Positions 10,396 to 22,701 of a stretch of DNA of 64,000 bases are shown here, in pieces (position 1 is the stretch's first letter; each line of letters starts with the position of its first letter). The notes below the pieces were generated by a model. That model did no database searches. It was not told where the DNA came from and saw only the letters and a program-made list of their open reading frames with translations. Origin of the DNA: Hyparrhenia diplandra (taxonomy: Eukaryota; Streptophyta; Magnoliopsida; Poales; Poaceae); NCBI GenBank assembly GCA_015847255.1, contig JADLZK010009384.1, positions 186,001 to 250,000 of the forward strand. Reading direction: 5' to 3'. The position numbers were made by a program, and so were the translations under genes.

Positions 10396-11106
10396 GGGTT
10401 AGCGATTCAAATACTCAGAAATTTCGGACCAAAATCTGACCAAGGGGCACATAGACGAAACAGAGGATTAGTGATCAAGGAATAAATTGTGAGTTTGTTT
10501 GAATTCTATATTAGGCTCAATATAGCAATCTTTGAGCATTAGCAATTGACAAAGGTGAACTTCGTGAAGATTGGGTTGCACTGGCTCACTAACCCGTTAT
10601 ATTTGGGACCCCAACCATAGAATCTCAAAACGGACTGGAGATCAAACCACTGAATGTCTCAGTTTTCGGTTTAATTGGTCCAACCGTTTAGACCCGCTGG
10701 TTCAACACGGTTCAAAGAGTGTGGGATGTATTACCATGATTGAAACACCTTCGTATCGGTGTGTCGCTACTCTCTAAAGATGAGATGGGGCCCCTCCCAT
10801 ATATCCAATCTCTGTGCACCGGCTCCAACGGTTTTGTTCTGTTTTTTTAACCGATTTTCACTGGTGTTCAAGAAAAACCGCTGATTTGACTATTTTAATG
10901 TCAGTTCATTCTCATACTGATCTTTCATGTGGAACGAACCATGGCTTTGGTTTGGTCTTTTATCAGTTGGACCGCCAGAACCGGTCCAAAAAACTATGAC
11001 CTCAATCGGCAACCACCCCATCACAACTCTAAACCAATGCATCGTTGTTGAGTCAGTGCATCCCCTCATTGAGTTCCTGGTTAGATTGGGACCTTAACTT
11101 GCACGA
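10396..11106. other. Spacer between the two GLOX repeat units
   Basis: About 0.7 kb without a supported gene. Short pyrimidine-rich motifs such as CCAACGG and GGTTCAA recur, but no inverted termini or target duplications stand out. Confidence 0.5.
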
Positions 11107-12237
11107 AGGATCCGATTCCTTGAAGTTTATAGGGCCACGTAACTGAAGCCAGTTGTCAGCTGGGAGGATTTCGTAGGCGTGCTGCATCTTTTATTCGAGT
11201 TGGACGTACGTAAGCATATGCGTCTATGTTTTAAACCTCCACATTATGACCACAATCACTGCAACTCTGCTCTGTCTCTGTACGCGCTCAATACATACAT
11301 CTCTGTATTCTTCTGCGGGACTTGGATGTTTCAAACTTGGTCTGTTCCAGTTCCGGCCCAGTAATATAGATGGCATCTCGCGATCGCGAGCACGGCGGGC
11401 TCGTTTCTCAAAATGAATTTCGGCCTAGAGATCGCGACCAGGGCGGGCTGTTAATTCGGCCCGGACCACGGTGCGAGTGTGGGCCAGCCCACCATCATCC
11501 TGAGCGTGGTTGGAAGCCAACAACCATCACGGGCGAGGAACGACGGGAGCTCGACCCAGCCCGTGGCCGGGGAGAAGAGCCGCGCGACGCGGTCGCCGTT
11601 GGAGAAGCCGCCGGTCTGCAGGAGCGTGCCGTTGGGGAGCAGCGCGCCCGACGAGCACCACGGGTTGGTGGCCAGCGGGTACGGGTGCAGCACGTTGGAG
11701 CGCAGGTCCAGGAGCACCGAGTACGCCGTGCAGTCGGCGGTGGTGCCGCCGCCGCCGTCGGCGGTGGCGGCCGCGCACGGCGACAGCGCGGGCAGCGAGA
11801 TGTTGGAGGGGCCTGTGTCGGTGCGGTCGAACATGAGGACGAAGTCGCCCGGGAGGAGCTGCATGTGCATCGCCGACACGCCGATGCTCGCGTGGAGGAG
11901 CTGCCATTGTCCCTGGAACGACGACGACGACGACGACGGCGTCGTGGGCTCCTGCAACGACGGGCATCATTGGCGCCGGCGGCATTGGCGATGCTGCTGG
12001 CGATCAGGAGGAGGTGGAGAAGGAGGGACCTTGTCTTCGGCATGGCTGCTTAGCATGTATGCATCTGATCTTTAAGCCTTTTCATGCATCCTTGCGACGT
12101 GATAAGCTAAGAGGTAGGACGACGTACAATGTACAGAGTGTGTTGCCTTGCATTGTGACGTTGTGTTGGGTGGAAGGTTGGTACAGGAAGGTTGGGGAAA
12201 ATGAGGAATACGCATTTCATGCTTGGAACAGGGTATG
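11107..12237. repeat. Tandem repeat unit B containing a longer GLOX fragment
   Basis: Second copy of the 9565-10395 unit, with the coding middle still present. It ends beside the candidate Helitron that starts at 12240. Confidence 0.75.
11451..12043 (-). pseudogene. Glyoxal/galactose-oxidase-like N-terminal fragment, copy B
   Basis: A signal-like peptide (MPKTRSLLLHLLLIASSIAN) opens at 12043 in one frame. The GLOX N-domain follows in another frame from about 11957: GQWQLLHASIGVSAMHMQLL, VLMFDRTDTGPSN, DCTAYSVLLDLRSN, WCSSGALLPNGTLLQTGG and a WVELPSF stretch. The order matches plant GLOX proteins, which oxidise aldehydes in the apoplast to carboxylic acids and hydrogen peroxide. A frameshift near the CGA/GAC repeat at 11920-11960 separates signal and domain, and the frame ends after about 170 residues, before the catalytic region. 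It is therefore a broken and truncated copy, with codon use far more GC-rich than its surroundings. Confidence 0.7.
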
Positions 12238-12482
12238 CATCTCTACGGCTAAAACATTGGAAAAGGAATCGTCCCCGGTGAAGTGAATCCACGGCCGCAG
12301 TATCGCTCCACCCGGCTCTCCTCGTCTCTCCCTGCCATGTGGTCCCCTGAGCACGCTCCCGTGATAGACCCAAACACCCAGGGCGCTCCCTCCTCTCCCC
12401 GCTGAAAAAAAAAAAACACCCCATCCCTCTCCGACGCCCTGCTCCTGCCGGCTGCCGCCGATGCCCGACCCTGCCGCCCACC

Positions 12483-13100
12483 TTGGCAGCAAGCTGGAGC
12501 CCGGAGCCTCCACTGCCCCTGCCGCCGACGACGCCCGTGCTCACCCTGCCCCTGCCGCTCCCCTCAGGCGCCGCCGATGCCCGGCGCCGGCGCTGCCCCT
12601 GCCCCGCTCCCCTCCGCGCTAAACCCCCAGGCCCCGCTCCGCTTCCTTCATTCGCCCAAGTCGTCGTGCACTCCCCACGGCGCCGCCAACACCTCGCGCA
12701 GATCCAGCCCGGCTTCGGTCGTGGCGGCGCACGTCGGACCTGCCCCGGACGCGACACCACCCCCGTACGCGACGCCGCCTCGACGCTGCAGAAGGCTCCT
12801 CCGCCCGACGCTCCGGCTGCCGCCGCCGCCCGCTGCTGGACGTGGGAAGGGCGGGTCGAGCCAGCGGCGGGTCATCGCCCGCGTGCCGCGCGCCATCGCC
12901 GGGGGCGACGCCCGCGCACGCCCGCGCGGTGGCTGTGGCGGAGCCCGCCTGCCCGCCCACGGGCGCCGGAAGCGGACGCTGTGACCCTTGAAGGCACAGG
13001 CGAGAGAGGCGCGGCGTTCTCGGCGGCGGAGGACGCGCGCCGTGATCGGGGACAGAGGCGGCACGGCGTGCCGGTGGTGAAGCAACTCCGCATCAAGGTT
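12483..13100 (+). other. GC-rich exon-like stretch within the Helitron
   Basis: Very GC-rich DNA open in several frames, including plus-strand 12483-13139. The reading GTGAAGCAACTCCGCATCAAG followed by GTTAGACC at 13099 resembles an exon end with a donor, as expected if the Helitron captured the first exon of a host gene. The Pro/Ala/Arg-rich translation matches no family I recognise. Confidence 0.35.
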
Positions 13101-14719
13101 AGACCTCTCCTCGGCGCTTGCCTGTTTCATTTTCCTTGACCGCTGCCTGCAACTGCTCGAGGGATGTATGGATATATGGCCTATCTGGATGTATGGATGT
13201 TGATGTACTGCAGACATCATTTGAACGCACTCCTTTAAGTGCTTGTTTGAATGGGTGTACAATATCTCCATCAGTGAGAAATTGTCCTGAGGCTGAATGG
13301 GTATATCTGCATCAGTGAATTTGTCCTGGGGCTTCAGGTTAAGGAACGAAGGTTTTGATGACCATGGAGTGAATAAATTTGTAATCTGAAAAACTATTGT
13401 TGCCAACCAGGCAAAATATTGTTTGTATCTAGGCAAATAATGTATAGTGTTTCAGTTTAACAAAAACAACAACTTGGCATACTGTATGGTTTTCAGTTAG
13501 GGAAAAAAAAATACTAGCCATGCTGTATAGTTTTCAGTTAGGGAAATTTACTATTTTTAGTCAAACTGAATGATAAAAGTCTGCAACATATATATAACTA
13601 AATGGCCACACTACAGATTATCTGATGGCTAAAGTGAATAATTGTTTGGTGTCAAAACTGAAGAATTTCTTGATAAACTAGACATGTTAATGTGTAAACT
13701 ATACTGAGTCTAAAACTATAAATGACTAAAGTTCAATAGATTGGCCATGGATAAATCGAACTAAAGATTATCTTATGGATAAAGTTTTATGTCAAACATG
13801 CCTAATATAATATGTGAGTTTTAAAGATCAATTGGAGTTTTAATGAGAGACCATATAACTAATCTAGGGTTGGTGCTCATGGTGGTGGCACACACATTGA
13901 GCGAGTCTGTAGTGTTCTACTATGGTGGAGCGATGATGATCGATCAACATTTTCCTTATGATACTGATTATACTCTTTCAGGTAATTTATAATCCTCTTC
14001 TGCTCTATGTAGTAGTAGTTGAGCACTTCAGCTGATGGTTGGTATTGGTAATGGTGATTGGTGCCATTCTTTTAATGGTTCGATCAAGCTCACTTACTGT
14101 CTTATTTTGAAAATACCATTTGGATTATGGAATATTTGAAGATTATATGTGAATTTGCATTGGAAAAATCCTCAATCTGCAATATACTTATACTATTAAG
14201 ATCTATGCCTTTGGCAAAAGGCTTTCTCAGTGTCAATATGGATTTGTTGGTCCTCTGTTTTATTTCAGGTGATAGTATTACTGTAGCTGATTGACAATGC
14301 TTTGTGCCTACACTCATGAAGTCTAATCTTATCTTGATGCTATGTAATTCAAGTTATTTTATACCAGTTGTGTGCTGCCTTTCCACATGAATCTTAACTT
14401 TTGGCCTGTTCAGTAGGAATCTTATGCTTTGTCTGCTATTCAGTCAATCATTTTGTGGGCACCAACTGCTTAAATGACCCTTTGCCTATATCTACTTTCA
14501 AGGAATGAAGCTTTTACCAACTGGTAGAAAGAGTTTTCTTGCTATTTGCCGATACTCCTTAGTATTGTTTAAAATATGGCATTAGATGATCTAACTTCAT
14601 CTTTTGTTAGACTGACCGACCTTGTTGATAATTATATTTAGCACAGATCCATGTAGGGGATGCCATTCCCTGTCTGGCTGTCTGCCCAGCGCTCGTGGTG
14701 GAGGACGAGGCTAGCTGCA

Positions 14720-14835
14720 GCTGCTGCAATGGAGGACGATGGCATCCCCTGTGATGGACCTGATGAGAAAGTTTTTGTTTTGCACTGCAGTAACGTGCCG
14801 CTGCTGCAATGGAGGACGATGGCATCCCTGTGATG
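14720..14835 (+). repeat. Short direct duplication in the Helitron
   Basis: The run GCTGCTGCAATGGAGGACGA plus about 15 more bases occurs at 14720 and again at 14800, with a small indel between the copies. It makes no evident gene. Confidence 0.7.
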
Positions 14836-15215
14836 TACTTTCATCTCTTATTAAATCATCGGGCTGCTTGGAAGCCAGAATCAGATTGAAATTCTCACGC
14901 AGATCAATTTGAATAATATTAAGCATGTCAGCATCAAGAATCTTTGAAATTTAGTTTTCATTCTTGAATTTTCCATCGGCAGTTCGTGTATGTACTCTGA
15001 ACATTTCAAAAGGTTCATTGAGCAGTGGTATCTTGTAAATTGCATTGAGCACTAACATGTAAATTTGAATTTATTCTCATTGTTCATGTTTCGAGGATCC
15101 TCATGTAAACATCATGCTTATGTATTGTTTTTGGATAATGGTATAATATGGCACTAATATTTACATTATCGTGGTATTGTTTTATTTCCGTTGCAACGCA
15201 CGGGCATTTACCTAG

Positions 15216-15768
15216 TGGTACCAAAATTTTGGACTCAATGGAATTAGGTGAATCTTGAAAAATTTGGACATGCATGGGTTCATCCTGTTAACCAGTCAAA
15301 ATATTCATTTTTAGCTAATATTTAGCTGATTTTTTTGCCAAATTTTGATGAAGAGGCTGGCACAAAGAGGAAAGTGACGATTAGGAAAGTTAGCACTTAT
15401 TCAGTGAAGAAGAACTTCCAAGTTAGTTTGAACTATAGGCTTACACAAAAAGTTTAACTTTAGTCCAAATTTTTATTGGTGCAATGTTGTTTCGCCCTTG
15501 CCAAAATAGGTGATTTTTTGCAGCAATTCAGATGTTTCGGACCAAATCCCAGAATCCCAGAAACCTACTATGGCAGCACCTCCTAATTTATAAGAGCTCA
15601 AGTACAATGACGATAAATGGCAGATAATACACACTTCAACATGTATAAATCTGATTGTCCCTCGATTAGGATAAGCTTGCACTTTTACGGTGCAAAGGGA
15701 GAACTTTGCGGGTTTGGTTGAACTCTAGTCTAGGTTAAACGTTCAAATTTCGTCCAAATAAATCAAGT
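15216..15768. other. Noncoding spacer between Helitron and CACTA fragment
   Basis: AT-rich sequence without a supported gene or a recognisable element boundary. Confidence 0.5.
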
Positions 15769-16150
15769 CACTACTAACGGAATGATTAAGCGTGACGGGC
15801 GTTTTTAGATTAACCGCGGGCGGGCATTAGAGCCCGTCACGCTGGTAAGGTCACAGTTAATGGTGACTTAACCGTGACGGGCTCTAAAGCCCGCCACGGT
15901 TAATCCATTTCCGATGGCGGGGGCGAAGTTACATGTGCCCGCCACGGTTAATGATTTCAGAAAAATAAAAATCAAAAGGCCCAAATGGGCCTTGATCCGG
16001 GCCACAGTGGATCTGGATCGTGGTCGATGACCGTGGACCCAGCCCAGTCGCCGGTGGCACGGATTCGTGTCACAGCGGCCCCAGCGTGTCGCGGGCGGCG
16101 CGGATCCACGCCGGGCGGCCCCAACTCATGGCGGCGACGCGATTCCAGTG
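15769..16150 (+). mobile_element. CACTA-type transposon end, truncated
   Basis: It begins CACTACTAACGG and contains repeated subterminal motifs (GTGACGGGC, GCCCGTCACG, GCCCGCCACGGTTAA) in both orientations, the pattern of En/Spm-like CACTA ends where transposase binds. No opposite terminus appears before the repeat-unit sequence resumes at 16154, so this is a one-ended remnant. The GC-rich 16000-16150 part is probably internal element sequence. Confidence 0.65.
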
Positions 16151-16153
16151 TTT

Positions 16154-17138
16154 ATTATGTCAATTAGACCTTGCAATGAATATAGACATGCCATTGTATG
16201 TCTTTTTGTGTTTGCTCTACCATAACTTGGTATGTCTATGGTTCAGTTAGTCTTCATCTGTGTATTAATTTACTCACCACCATGTAACCTTTTGAATATA
16301 ATTCAGTGACCAGTGTGCCCCTTGTTTTGTAATGAATAATGTAATTGATTTTTTTTTTTTGCTATATACTGTTGGCGTATAACGTCCCTGCATGTAACTT
16401 TTCTATTAATATTTTCAGCATGTGCTTCATATATACTCCTGCATTTAGTAATGGATATTGCTGCATGCACAATGCGAAGGACATATGGCAATTGATCCAA
16501 GAAATCTCAAGCCTGTCCTAAAGAAGATGCTACACATGATTGATTCAGGAGTAAATTTGCGCAAAGGATCTGGTCTTTACATTGTCAGTTTTTGTATGAC
16601 CTACCATGATAGAAAGATGCACCCGACACCATTCCGAGTATTAACAAACCAGGAAAAAAGTGAGGTTTGCTATGTACATTCACTTGGCAAGCTGCATTTC
16701 CAGACACCATAAGCCATCAAGGTGAAAGAAGCTGTATCCCAATTTATTTATACACATGCCTCTCAATTCTCGAGTGCCAAACTGCATCGAAATTCAACTG
16801 TAACGTATACACAAATCACTGACGAAAAAGGACATCATTTTCTAGTCTCATTTTATTTGTAGTGTCGAATGTCTGACAGCCTCAGAACAACCCGTAGGGA
16901 TAAAAAAAGGAATAAATTGACATCACAATATCCTGCATTGCTGCTTCTTCAGTCAAAGCAATGGCAGCTCCAAGCCTCCAAGGTTCCTTCTGTCCATGTA
17001 GCCACAGATGGGGACTCTAGCTGGCAAGGTACAACTGCGTTTTTTATATATACTTGGCAGTGTTAGATGCCTCTTAACGAACAACAAGTAACTAGCACTG
17101 GATGTAGTAATAATAGCTTGTAGCAGCTTACTTGATCA
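16154..17138. other. Noncoding block and 3'UTR downstream of NLR2
   Basis: It aligns with the blocks following NLR1, NLR3 and NLR4. The part at 16218-16240 is the empty site for the NLR1-side Tourist MITE. The part at 16490-16600 matches 38400-38480 (AAGCCTGTCCTAAAG). The last 300 bp resemble the 3'UTR of the paralogues. An 84-residue frame at 16458-16712 is not conserved. Confidence 0.55.
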
Positions 17139-17224
17139 TTACTCCCTCAGATGTCCCACATTGACACGTTCCTCTTCGATTTCATCCCTTGAAATTTCCT
17201 CCACTTGGTTCACTAGCACTTCCT
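17139..17224 (-). CDS. NLR2 exon 3: acidic tail
   Basis: The acceptor TTTCAG is at 17225-17230. A split GAG is followed by 27 codons and TAA (17141-17139). The core VEEISRD is shared with NLR3, and it ends in GHLRE. Length and phase fit exon 2 exactly. Confidence 0.75.
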
Positions 17225-17323
17225 CTGAAACGGCACATGAAGTCAAGGGAAGAGAAGTTTAAAGAGGAGGGTTGCGGGAAAGGTACTCAGTATGCAACGT
17301 AACCAACAGTTGTGTCAATTTAC

Positions 17324-19247
17324 CTGAAACGTCAGCACTGGGGATGATGTTTGTCTTAAAGCTGAAAGGATCTCTCGTGTACTTCACGTGCCATTTCCTT
17401 CGAATGTTGTTTTCCTTATCATGTGCATATGCCTTGACCTGCTTGATATGGCTGAACTTGTCCCACTCGGGCCCTGATTCCCCTTTAGCTATGGAAGCGA
17501 GCAGCGAGACGTCACAGTCTAGATCCAAAAGCCTTGGGTTTACGTCCTTCAAGTATCCAGGGAGTGTTTTCATGTGGTAATCCTCCAAATCGAGTCTGTC
17601 AAGTGCAGGCAGACCCTCTAGTACCCTCAACTCTGGGCACTCTATGATCACGAGGTTCTGCAACTTTGGCCGATTGCTGATCCTCTCGAGGCCAGGACAT
17701 GTAATCACCACGATTTTTAAATCAGAACCAAAGTTCTCCACAACGCTTGGGTGCTCATCACGGTGCGATAGTAAGAACTCTGGCCCAACACGCTTGATGT
17801 CTGGGGCGCTTGTAATCTGTAGGAGCTCCAAGTTGGGGAGCTGGCACAAGCCGTCTGGTAGCTCCGTGCAATAAGGCAAGTCTTCCATCATTAAAATCCT
17901 CAAGCATCCAAGGGGCACAATTGGCATTGATGTCATCCACCGTGGAAGCAGTTGACCAAAGTACCCTTGAATTTTTAGATATTCTAAGCAAGGTGGAGGG
18001 CAGAGCTCATCAAACACCATTTTGATTTGTTGCTGCTCTTCCTGTTTTACAAACTGAGCACCTCCACGTCCACTAGTGCACCATAAGGTCAGATAGGTGA
18101 GGCACGCCTTTTCAGAAAGCTTGGCCTTTATAGCAAATGAACAAGAGGACACATTCTTCAAGCCAACTATATGAAGGAACATCAGCTGGTTCAATGATCC
18201 TAATTCTTCCAAACTACACCAATCACCCTCCACGTGGGCTGGAAAACCCTTCAATGTCCTCAAATTAGTTAGGCCACCGAAACCCCTAGGTATATTGTTT
18301 ATACCCGAGTGAAGAAGGCTTAGATACCTCAGCTGACCTAACTCTCCAATGGCACTAGGAAGCTTTACCAACCACTTACACTTACAAAGGTCAATGCACT
18401 GCAAGAATTTCATCTTGGCTATTTTTTCTGGCAGCCGAGATATTTCAGTGCCTTCTAGGGACAAATACCTCAAGTGTTTGAGTTGGACCAAAGATTCTGC
18501 TAATGTATCAAAATTTCCATCTTCTATATGTAGGGTCCGCAAACATGAAAAATATGACAGTGAATCTCCTGGGTTGATCTTTGTTTCCCCAACTAAAATC
18601 AGTGTCCGTAGTGATGTATGTGCTTGCAGGGAACTCCACACTAGCTTATGGGACTCTGATTCTTTGGTTTTTAGTGATAACCGAATAATATTTTCAGGAT
18701 TAATTTTGTTGGCAAGTTCAGTTTCACTTTTGTAAGCTATCACTGCTTCATCTCTAGCCAAATACTGAGCAAATGAACGGACAATATCATGCATATTGCA
18801 AACTGAGTGGTCCGCGTAACTTTGATCCGGCTCTAGAAGGCTCCTAGCTATTAACTGCTCATAGTACTCTCTTCCTATTACTTCTAAATCATGTGAGTTT
18901 CTATGAACAAATCCTTCACTAATCCACATGGCAACAACACAGTCATACATGAACACCGTGCTCTTGGGGAGGAGGGCATAGTGCAGAAAGCAGGATTTCA
19001 ACTCAGGATGCAAATCTTGATAGCTAAGATACACTGCAGAATTTAGCTCTTCGGGCATTTGGGATACTGACCATATAGAATTATTTAGGACCTTTGTCCA
19101 GTTGCTTCGCTTCGTCTCTTTCAGACGTAGGAGGCCTCCAATGACTTTGACTGCGAGAGGCAAACCATCACATTTTTCTAGAATCATCATTCCAATGTCC
19201 TTTAGTGTATCAACCTTTGGTTCATTATTGTTTCCATTTCCCACCAC
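17324..19247 (-). CDS. NLR2 exon 2: GLPL, winged helix and LRRs, intact
   Basis: 1,924 nt, open from the acceptor TTGCAG to the donor TCAG/GTAAAT. It encodes CDGLPLAVKVIGGLL, CFLHYALLPK, CNMHDIVRSFAQYL and about a dozen leucine-rich repeats, and ends in a family-conserved KWHVKYTRDPFSFKTN motif. It is closest by eye to NLR1 and NLR3. Together with NLR1 exon 1 it shows what the ancestral coding sequence was. Confidence 0.9.
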
Positions 19248-21658
19248 CTGCAAGCAGCCAGCTAGGCCAGTCAACGATACTAATCCGAAGTAAAATCAAG
19301 TGCTAGTAAACGATACTCTGCAGCAGCAAATTCACATGGTCCATGCTGATGACATTAGTGCAAAAATCATTGTACTAGCATGGGTGCAGTATTATCGGTC
19401 ACAAAAGTAGTGCTCTTATATTTTATATTCACCGTATTATCTAACAAACGTTTATACTCACTCCAGTATTTATTTTAACTTTTATTCAGAATTTAATTTT
19501 ACTAAAATGCCATTAAGGTCTCAGGTTGCACAATGGAACTTTGATATATCAAAAAGTTAAATATCTACTAATAATATTACTTTTAATAGTAATATAGAAT
19601 AATTGAATTTAAATTAGTACTGATATGACATAATATTTGAATCAAAATAAATAAACTTATTCAACATAAAAACCTACAAAATTTATTGACATGTCGTATA
19701 AATATAGTTTGAACTAATTTATGGGTATCACTATTTGTTTATGGTTTATTAAGAATGTTTTAGCGCATCATTGATTATTAAATAAATATATACTAATGTG
19801 TGTTCTCCCCATCCATAATAAATGTAATTCTCACTTTTTTAGACGTAAGTAGTTTGAACTTTGAATAACGTATATAAAAATTAGTAACACTCATGATATA
19901 AAATATAGATTAGTTATAGAATAGATTTTTATAGTAAATAATTTATTTGCTTACATACTCCCTCCGTCCCACTGTCTCAGGCGTTTTAGCTTTTCACATG
20001 GTACAACAGAAATTAAATCAACCTGGACGGAGGGGTGGTGTAGGTACACTTCTGCTATGAATCTAGACGCAGGCACAGGCTCCTTCAGCGACAAAGTGGG
20101 TGGGGCGGAGGGAGTATATAGTAATACTGTTTAGAACAAAGATAAGGTGCTACTTGCCGTCCATACCAAAATCACGCGAGTGCGCGATCCGGCCCTGAGT
20201 TGTGACCCTACGATATGCATGTGTGCGAGCAACACAACAGCCTCGAGGACTAAGCCGCACACTAGTGACAAAATTAACTCATGCATGTACTCTACACGGA
20301 AATCTAAATAGGCAAGATATTATTTTTAGATTGCTATAACTTTTGAATTTTGTATCTATTTCAATTTTGTTTGCATCCAGTATAACATCTTTTTTCACTG
20401 CACAAGGATCAAGATCAAATGAATATTTATTTTTTTTTTCTGTTGATGGAAGGTATATCTTTGACTTATTAGTGATTTAGGAATGAGAACTAGAATCCTG
20501 GGTTCTTCCTTATATAATTAATGGACTTTTCATTCTAATACTCTATCTGAGAGTTCTCAGTATTTAGCATGGTCGTTCTACATGACGAGGTGAACAAAAC
20601 TAGACCTACTTACCTATGTTTGGAAGAGTTTTATTTTAGTAAAAAATTACATGTAAAAATATCCTAGGAGATTTATGAAATAAGTTGCTATCATGTAATA
20701 CTAAATTTGTTACTTTAAAAATAAACTAAAATTTTTACATGTATGCACATCGATTGTTACCATAAGAATATATAAAAAAATGTTATATAGTATTTACATA
20801 AAGATACTAACCCCTAAAAGAGCTGACAAAAACAAGACAAGCTGCTACCTGGTGGGGCAAATTATTAAAATAAACATTTCATTGGCTGCAAATTCGAAAG
20901 GTAAGTTATTTTACAACACAAGCATTACAAAAAGGACGGAACCATGACTTACTGCCATCTTGAGGTTTATAAAAAATGAGGTTAGCAGCACATGTTCAAG
21001 GTGGATCAACACAAAGGATTTGCTAGGATGTGAGCTCAAGCTACTTCACCAGCCATTAGTTGCAAAATGGTCTTTCTTCATGTCTATCAACGGTTTGCCT
21101 TTTACAAAGTGTTAAATTAATTGGGCACAAAAAAAATAATGTCATATAGAATAGGAAGGCAGTCTTTTTCAGGGAAAAATAAAAACCATGTCATCTATAA
21201 CCAACGGCTAAGTACACACTAGCTCTTAACCTGCGAAGCTTCACTATTTTATCTTATTCATTCTCTATTGTATGCAGGTAAACCTAATGTGCTATTCCTT
21301 GTATCCTTAGCTGATATGGATTTGCTCAGCCAATCTTATCTTTCTAAGGATTCTAGAGACGAAACTAGCTAGCTAATGAGGTAAGTTACATAAATGATTA
21401 CTCAATGTCCATGGTGAAACCTATCAATATGGATTTACTGAAGGCTTTATTTTAATATGGTTAGGGGATCTATTAAAATCATAATACTACGAGGGTTTTG
21501 TTAGAGAAAATTAGGGATAAAAGTTACATATGTCATTTTAATGTTTCTAACTCAATTGGATATTTAAAATGTTAACACAATAGAAGACGATGGAGCTAGG
21601 GGCATGGGATGTACAAAATGACTAAGTAAATAAATTGTGAAGCAAATATACAAGAGTA
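19248..21658 (-). other. NLR2 intron 1
   Basis: A 2.4-kb AT-rich intron. The stretch 19756-19800 (GCGCATCATTGATTATTAAA) is the empty site of the LTR element in NLR3 intron 1. It holds the Stowaway MITE at 19958-20114. The rest aligns with NLR1 intron 1 and contains no gene. Confidence 0.7.
19958..20114. mobile_element. Stowaway MITE in NLR2 intron 1
   Basis: A 157-bp element with termini CTCCCTCCGTCCCAC and GGGGCGGAGGGAG flanked by TA on both sides, the hallmark of Tc1/Mariner-derived Stowaway MITEs. NLR1 (near 4480) and NLR3 (near 47960) have the same flank, TTTGCTTACATA or TTTGCTCACATA, without the insert. Confidence 0.9.
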
Positions 21659-22701
21659 CTGTTTCTTGAGCAAAGACCAGGCATCTTCTTGCTCTAGTTT
21701 GTCAACATGGTGGTAGGGCACCTCTGCCATCATTCCTCGAGCGATCGCGGTCATGTCTCGTTGTAACGAGAACACAACTTCCTTGAGCTAGTGAGTTTGT
21801 CGTGGAGACTCGAGAACCTTCTCCCATGCATGATGGTCCCAAACATCATCCATCACCAATAAGGTCTTGAAACCCCTGCAAGGTTTCCTTAAGGGTTCGC
21901 CCTAGTACATCCTTTGTGTTTCTAGCTGCTTGATGGTCTCCTAGTGCTCCAGCGATAGCTCTCTCTAATAGATCAAGGTCGCCAAATTCTTGATTGATGC
22001 TCAACCATATTCTCTTTTTCAAACTCTACTTTGATGTTGTCATGGTTAAAGATCTTCTTAGCAAGGGTGGTCTTGCCAATCCCTCCAACTCCCACAATAG
22101 CATAAACCACAACTTTTTTGTGTTCATGTGCATATTTTTCCGTCTTTGTGATCAAATTCACAAGATTTCTTGTGTCCTCCTCAATCTTGTCGCCAACCAC
22201 ACCTAACTCATCCTCCCCTGTGGTCTCACGCCTAGCACGAAGGGTGGATTCTACCTTTCTTGTGTTGTCCTCATAGGATGCAAGGATGTTGAAGTTGAAG
22301 GTTTTGCTACGCTTCTCAATGTCATCTAGCCTCTCATTAAGAATTTTTAAGCGATTACCAATGTCGTGAGCATGGAGAGGATTCCTTAGACAAAAGAGCA
22401 AAGGATTGAAGCAACCCATTTCCTTTGTTGGACCCCTTTCCATGGCCTTGAGCTGGCACAAGTCAAGGATGTTGGTGGCATCATACATGGCATTCCTAAG
22501 CTCCCTCACCCATGACTGCACGCTCTTGTCAGTGATATTCCTCTTGTCAGCATCACTGATGAAGTTCTTGAGGTCTTCAAGCTTGATGCTCATCTTTTTT
22601 ATCTCATCGGGGACTCCCAAGAGCAGATGTACCTCTTCTTTAGCCATCTCCAACAGCATGTCTTGGAGGTAGGATGCCAAAGCATCCAATACCATCGCCA
22701 T
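21659..22701 (-). pseudogene. NLR2 exon 1: CC and partial NB-ARC, multiply frameshifted
   Basis: The frame is open for 242 codons including GVGGIGKTTLAKKIF, then leaves the family frame at the T-run. The downstream Walker B and RNBS-B sequences are still recognisable at DNA level at 21700-21960 but spread over several frames. The altered donor at 21658-21659 would force a shift even if splicing used the nearby GT. Confidence 0.85.

Larger units (their letters stand above)
12240..15215 (+). mobile_element. Candidate Helitron with captured GC-rich sequence
   Basis: The 3' end is diagnostic: TTTCCGTTGCAACGCACGGG, able to fold as CCGT(T)GC/GCACGG, then CATTTAC and CTAG at 15212-15215, followed by host T. 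The 5' end is placed at TCTCTACGGCTAAAAC, after host A at 12239. That start is less certain than the 3' end. The 2,976-bp element has a GC-rich 5' part (12300-13140), an AT-rich middle and a small internal duplication. No helicase is encoded. Confidence 0.6.
17139..22701 (-). pseudogene. NLR2: CC-NB-LRR gene with degraded NB-ARC exon
   Basis: Three coding exons match NLR1: 22701-21659, 19247-17324 and 17224-17139. Exons 2 and 3 are fully open and encode GLPLA, CFLHYALLP, NMHD, LRRs and an acidic tail. Exon 1 reads cleanly from the ATG through the coiled coil and P-loop, then breaks at an extra T in the run 22015-22019. More indels follow near 21740-21880. The splice donor has lost a base (AAACAGTACTC instead of AAGCAGGTAGTC). 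A full-length receptor could not be made, and the several independent lesions argue for true decay rather than sequencing error. A shorter LRR-only product is conceivable but unsupported. Two Stowaway MITEs lie in its introns. Confidence 0.85.

Noticed and set aside
16458..16712. 84-codon ORF downstream of NLR2
   Set aside because: The paralogous block at 38400-38640 aligns at DNA level but has indels that break the frame.
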